Shown: piece by piece, positions 4,768-6,311 of the stretch | Numbering within the stretch: the stretch's first letter is position 1 | How the letters are laid out: each line of letters opens with the position of its first letter | Origin: an uncultured Thiomonas sp. | GTDB lineage: Bacteria > Pseudomonadota > Gammaproteobacteria > Burkholderiales > Burkholderiaceae_C | Reading direction: 5' to 3' | Assembly (NCBI GenBank): GCA_937927695.1 | Contig: CALBRU010000220.1 | Coordinates: 1-6,311, forward strand | Length of the DNA: 6,311 nt | Notes under the pieces: model-generated | Database searches by the model: none | The model's input: the letters and a program-made list of their open reading frames with translations, nothing else | What the model was told of the DNA's origin: nothing | Program-made: the position numbers and the translations under genes

Positions 4768-5741
4768 CGTCCCGCTGTCTTGGTGTCTTCGAATTTGCCA
4801 AAGCCCTGCAGTCGCTCAAGCCGCTGCTTCACCAGATCGGCCGGCTTGGTGTGCTGAAAGTGGCGCAGCGATTCGCCCAGCGCGCGCTTGAGCGAAGCCG
4901 CCATCGCCGCAGGGTCGCGGTGTGCGCCGCCCACCGGCTCGTTGACGATCTTGTCCACCAATCCCAGCGCCTTGAGCCGATGCGCGGTGAGGCCCAGCGC
5001 CTCAGCGGCTTCCGGCGCTTTTTCCGCGCTCTTCCAGAGAATGGAGGCGCAGCCCTCGGGTGAAATCACCGAGTAGATCGAATACTGCAGCATGAGCAAC
5101 TGGTCGCACACCGCAATGGCCAGCGCCCCGCCCGATCCGCCCTCACCGATGATGGTGGAAATGATGGGCACTTCGAGTTGCGCCATCTCGTAGATATTGC
5201 GGCCAATGGCTTCGGACTGGCTGCGCTCTTCGGCGTCGATGCCGGGATAGGCGCCGGGCGTATCGACAAAGGTGAAGATGGGCAGGTGGAATTTTTCCGC
5301 CAGTTTCATCAGCCGCAGCGCCTTGCGATAGCCCTCGGGCTTGGGCATGCCGAAGTTGCGCATCGCGCGCTCTTTAGTGTCGCGCCCTTTCTGGTGGCCG
5401 ATCACCATGCAGGCCTGCCCGCCCAGACGCGCCAAGCCGCCCACGATGGACAGGTCGTCGGCATAGGCACGATCGCCGTGCAGCTCGTGAAAGTCGGTGA
5501 AGATCTGGTTGGCGTAGTCGAGGGTGTAAGGCCGCTGGGCGTGCCGCGCAATCTGCGTGGTCTGCCAGGGCGTGAGCTTGGCGTAGAGGTCTTTGGTGAG
5601 CTGCTGGCTTTTTTTCTGCAAGCGAGCGATCTCTTCGGAAATATCGACCGCCGATTCATCCTGCACAAAGCGCAGTTCGTCGATTTTGTTCTCTAGTTCG
5701 GCAACCGGTTGCTCGAAATCGAGAAAGACTTTTTTGCTCAT
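4764..5741 (-). CDS. accA: acetyl-CoA carboxylase carboxyltransferase, alpha subunit
   Basis: AccA with AccD forms the carboxyltransferase that moves CO2 from carboxybiotin to acetyl-CoA, making malonyl-CoA for fatty acid synthesis in the cytosol. The 325 residues match the usual length. Visible blocks are the N-terminal helical region with F-x-x-P-V-A-E-L (9-16), the H-G-D-R segment (88-91), G-H-Q-K-G-R (115-120), F-G-M-P-x-P-E-G-Y-R (130-139), D-T-P-G-A-Y-P-G (160-167) and the crotonase-type G-E-G-G-S-G-G-A-L-A (199-208) that forms the oxyanion hole. An upstream ATG at 5777 is open in frame, but the ATG at 5741 is chosen because it gives the family N-terminus M-S-K-K and is preceded by GAGGTG at ideal spacing. 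It sits between the AlkA-like gene and tilS, all on one strand. A 12-bp tandem repeat lies in its upstream region. Confidence 0.97.
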   Translation of the reverse strand: MSKKVFLDFEQPVAELENKIDELRFVQDESAVDISEEIARLQKKSQQLTKDLYAKLTPWQTTQIARHAQRPYTLDYANQIFTDFHELHGDRAYADDLSIVGGLARLGGQACMVIGHQKGRDTKERAMRNFGMPKPEGYRKALRLMKLAEKFHLPIFTFVDTPGAYPGIDAEERSQSEAIGRNIYEMAQLEVPIISTIIGEGGSGGALAIAVCDQLLMLQYSIYSVISPEGCASILWKSAEKAPEAAEALGLTAHRLKALGLVDKIVNEPVGGAHRDPAAMAASLKRALGESLRHFQHTKPADLVKQRLERLQGFGKFEDTKTAGR

Positions 5742-5750
5742 ATTCACCTC
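5742..5750 (-). promoter_or_regulatory. strong ribosome binding site of accA
   Basis: On the minus strand GAGGTG (5750-5745) is followed by AAT and then the ATG at 5741. This is the best Shine-Dalgarno match in the window and decides the accA start over the upstream in-frame ATG at 5777, which lies next to the repeat. Confidence 0.8.
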
Positions 5751-5779
5751 GGGAAATGATCCGCTCCTGCGTTGCAAAC

Positions 5780-5822
5780 ATGCAAAACAACATGCAAAAC
5801 AACACGCAAATCAATACGCAAC
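5780..5822. repeat. 12-bp tandem repeat upstream of accA
   Basis: Two identical units ATGCAAAACAAC (5780-5791, 5792-5803) are followed by a diverged unit ACGCAAATCAAT (5804-5815) and a partial ACGCAAC (5816-5822). GCAAAC at 5774-5779 looks like another eroded end. The array spans the last codons and stop (5811-5813) of the glycosylase gene and the accA leader/promoter zone. It is markedly A-rich against a GC-rich background. Confidence 0.85.
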
Positions 5823-6264
5823 CGGCAACGGGTCCAGACTGCGCCAAATATACCAAGTCCCCACTGAACGCCACGGCGCCCAGGCAGCGGCTACTTCGCG
5901 CACCTCGCTCTGGGTCACGGGCTCGCCGGCGAAGTAAGTCTGGCTCACGCCTTTGATCAGCCCCAGGTCGCCCAAGGGCAGGACGTCCGGACGCATGAGG
6001 TGGAAGATCAGAAACATGTCCGCCGTCCAACGGCCAATCCCGCGAATGGTCAGCAGTTCAGCGGCGATGGCCTCGTCAGGCATCTCTTGCCATTGATCCG
6101 GATGTACCTCCCCGGCGTGGAATTTGGCGGCGAGGTCGCGCACATAGCCCGCCTTGCGACCCGACAGGCCGCAAGCACGCAGAGCATCATCATCGAGGCC
6201 GACCAGATGTTCCGGCGCGACTTGGGGCACGGCAGCACAGAGCCGATCCCAGACCGTCTGCGCC
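5811..6264 (-). CDS. AlkA-like DNA-3-methyladenine glycosylase, 5' end missing
   Basis: About 150 genuine C-terminal residues are present; the beginning is lost because genomic sequence stops at about 6264. The protein belongs to the HhH-GPD superfamily, which removes alkylated bases such as 3-methyladenine in base excision repair. Visible are the helix-hairpin-helix L-L-T-I-R-G-I-G-R-W-T-A-D-M and, after it, P-L-G-D-L-G-L, whose Asp sits where the catalytic Asp of this family is expected. The C-terminus W-R-S-L-D-P-L-P-V-A-Y is a normal family ending, so the stop is genuine even though it lies inside a 12-bp repeat. There is no Fe-S cysteine cluster, which argues against Nth or MutY. The first six residues of a naive translation (M-C-S-S-D-L) come from sequencing adapter, apart from one base, and must be dropped. 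It is likely the upstream member of the accA-tilS-ask strand group. Confidence 0.9.
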
Positions 6265-6311
6265 AGATCGGAAGAGCACACGTCTGAACTCCAGTCACTA
6301 GCTTATCTCGT
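6265..6311. other. Illumina TruSeq adapter and index (non-genomic)
   Basis: Bases 6265-6298 match the standard TruSeq read-1 read-through adapter, beginning AGATCGGAAGAGC and ending CCAGTCAC. They are followed by a six-base index TAGCTT (6299-6304, which I recall as TruSeq index 10) and ATCTCGT (6305-6311), the start of the next adapter segment. The order adapter, index, adapter leaves no reasonable biological explanation. This is untrimmed library sequence carried into the contig end. Confidence 0.98.

Noticed and set aside
5178..5696. Plus-strand open frame of 172 codons over accA
   Set aside because: It is antisense to accA, with no start signal or family resemblance.
6050..6298. Minus-strand frame beginning M-T-G-V-Q-T-C-A-L-P-I
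   Set aside because: The start is translated Illumina adapter and the rest is an out-of-frame shadow of the glycosylase.

Overview
This window looks like a piece of the core chromosome of a GC-rich betaproteobacterium, most likely order Burkholderiales. The basis is the style of the proteins (an AlkA-like glycosylase, AccA, a TilS without the full C-terminal region, a lysine-sensitive-type aspartokinase, a membrane-anchored c5-like cytochrome) and the gene order alkA-like > accA > tilS > ask > tRNA-Ser, which I recall as common in that order. The genus cannot be read from the sequence. I see no phage, insertion sequence, CRISPR array or defence system.

Layout, left to right. The + strand opens with the C-terminal end of a YheT-type alpha/beta hydrolase. 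Three bases after it comes a small DUF2946-like protein of unknown function. A 97-base convergent gap holds a 12-bp tandem repeat, a strong GC hairpin and a minus-strand intrinsic terminator. The minus-strand cytochrome c gene follows. The roughly 290 bases upstream of it carry an almost perfect FNR/Anr-type box and two more inverted repeats. Next are tRNA-Arg(CCG) on + and tRNA-Ser(GCT) on -, facing each other across a bidirectional terminator.

The right 60% is a minus-strand gene cluster read from right to left: an AlkA-like DNA glycosylase (5' end missing), accA (first step of fatty acid synthesis), tilS (tRNA-Ile2 lysidine formation) and ask (first step of the lysine/threonine/methionine pathway). 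The tilS start overlaps the accA stop. The gap between the glycosylase and accA carries a second 12-bp tandem repeat, and ask has a well-formed internal start for a regulatory beta subunit.

The most important practical point is that the last 47 bases (6265-6311) are not genomic. They match the Illumina TruSeq read-through adapter followed by a six-base index and the start of the next adapter segment. Genomic sequence therefore ends at about 6264, and translations running off that end begin with artefactual residues. I found no new biological system. The best biological leads are the FNR-like box near the cytochrome gene, the internal ask start and the two intergenic 12-bp repeats.
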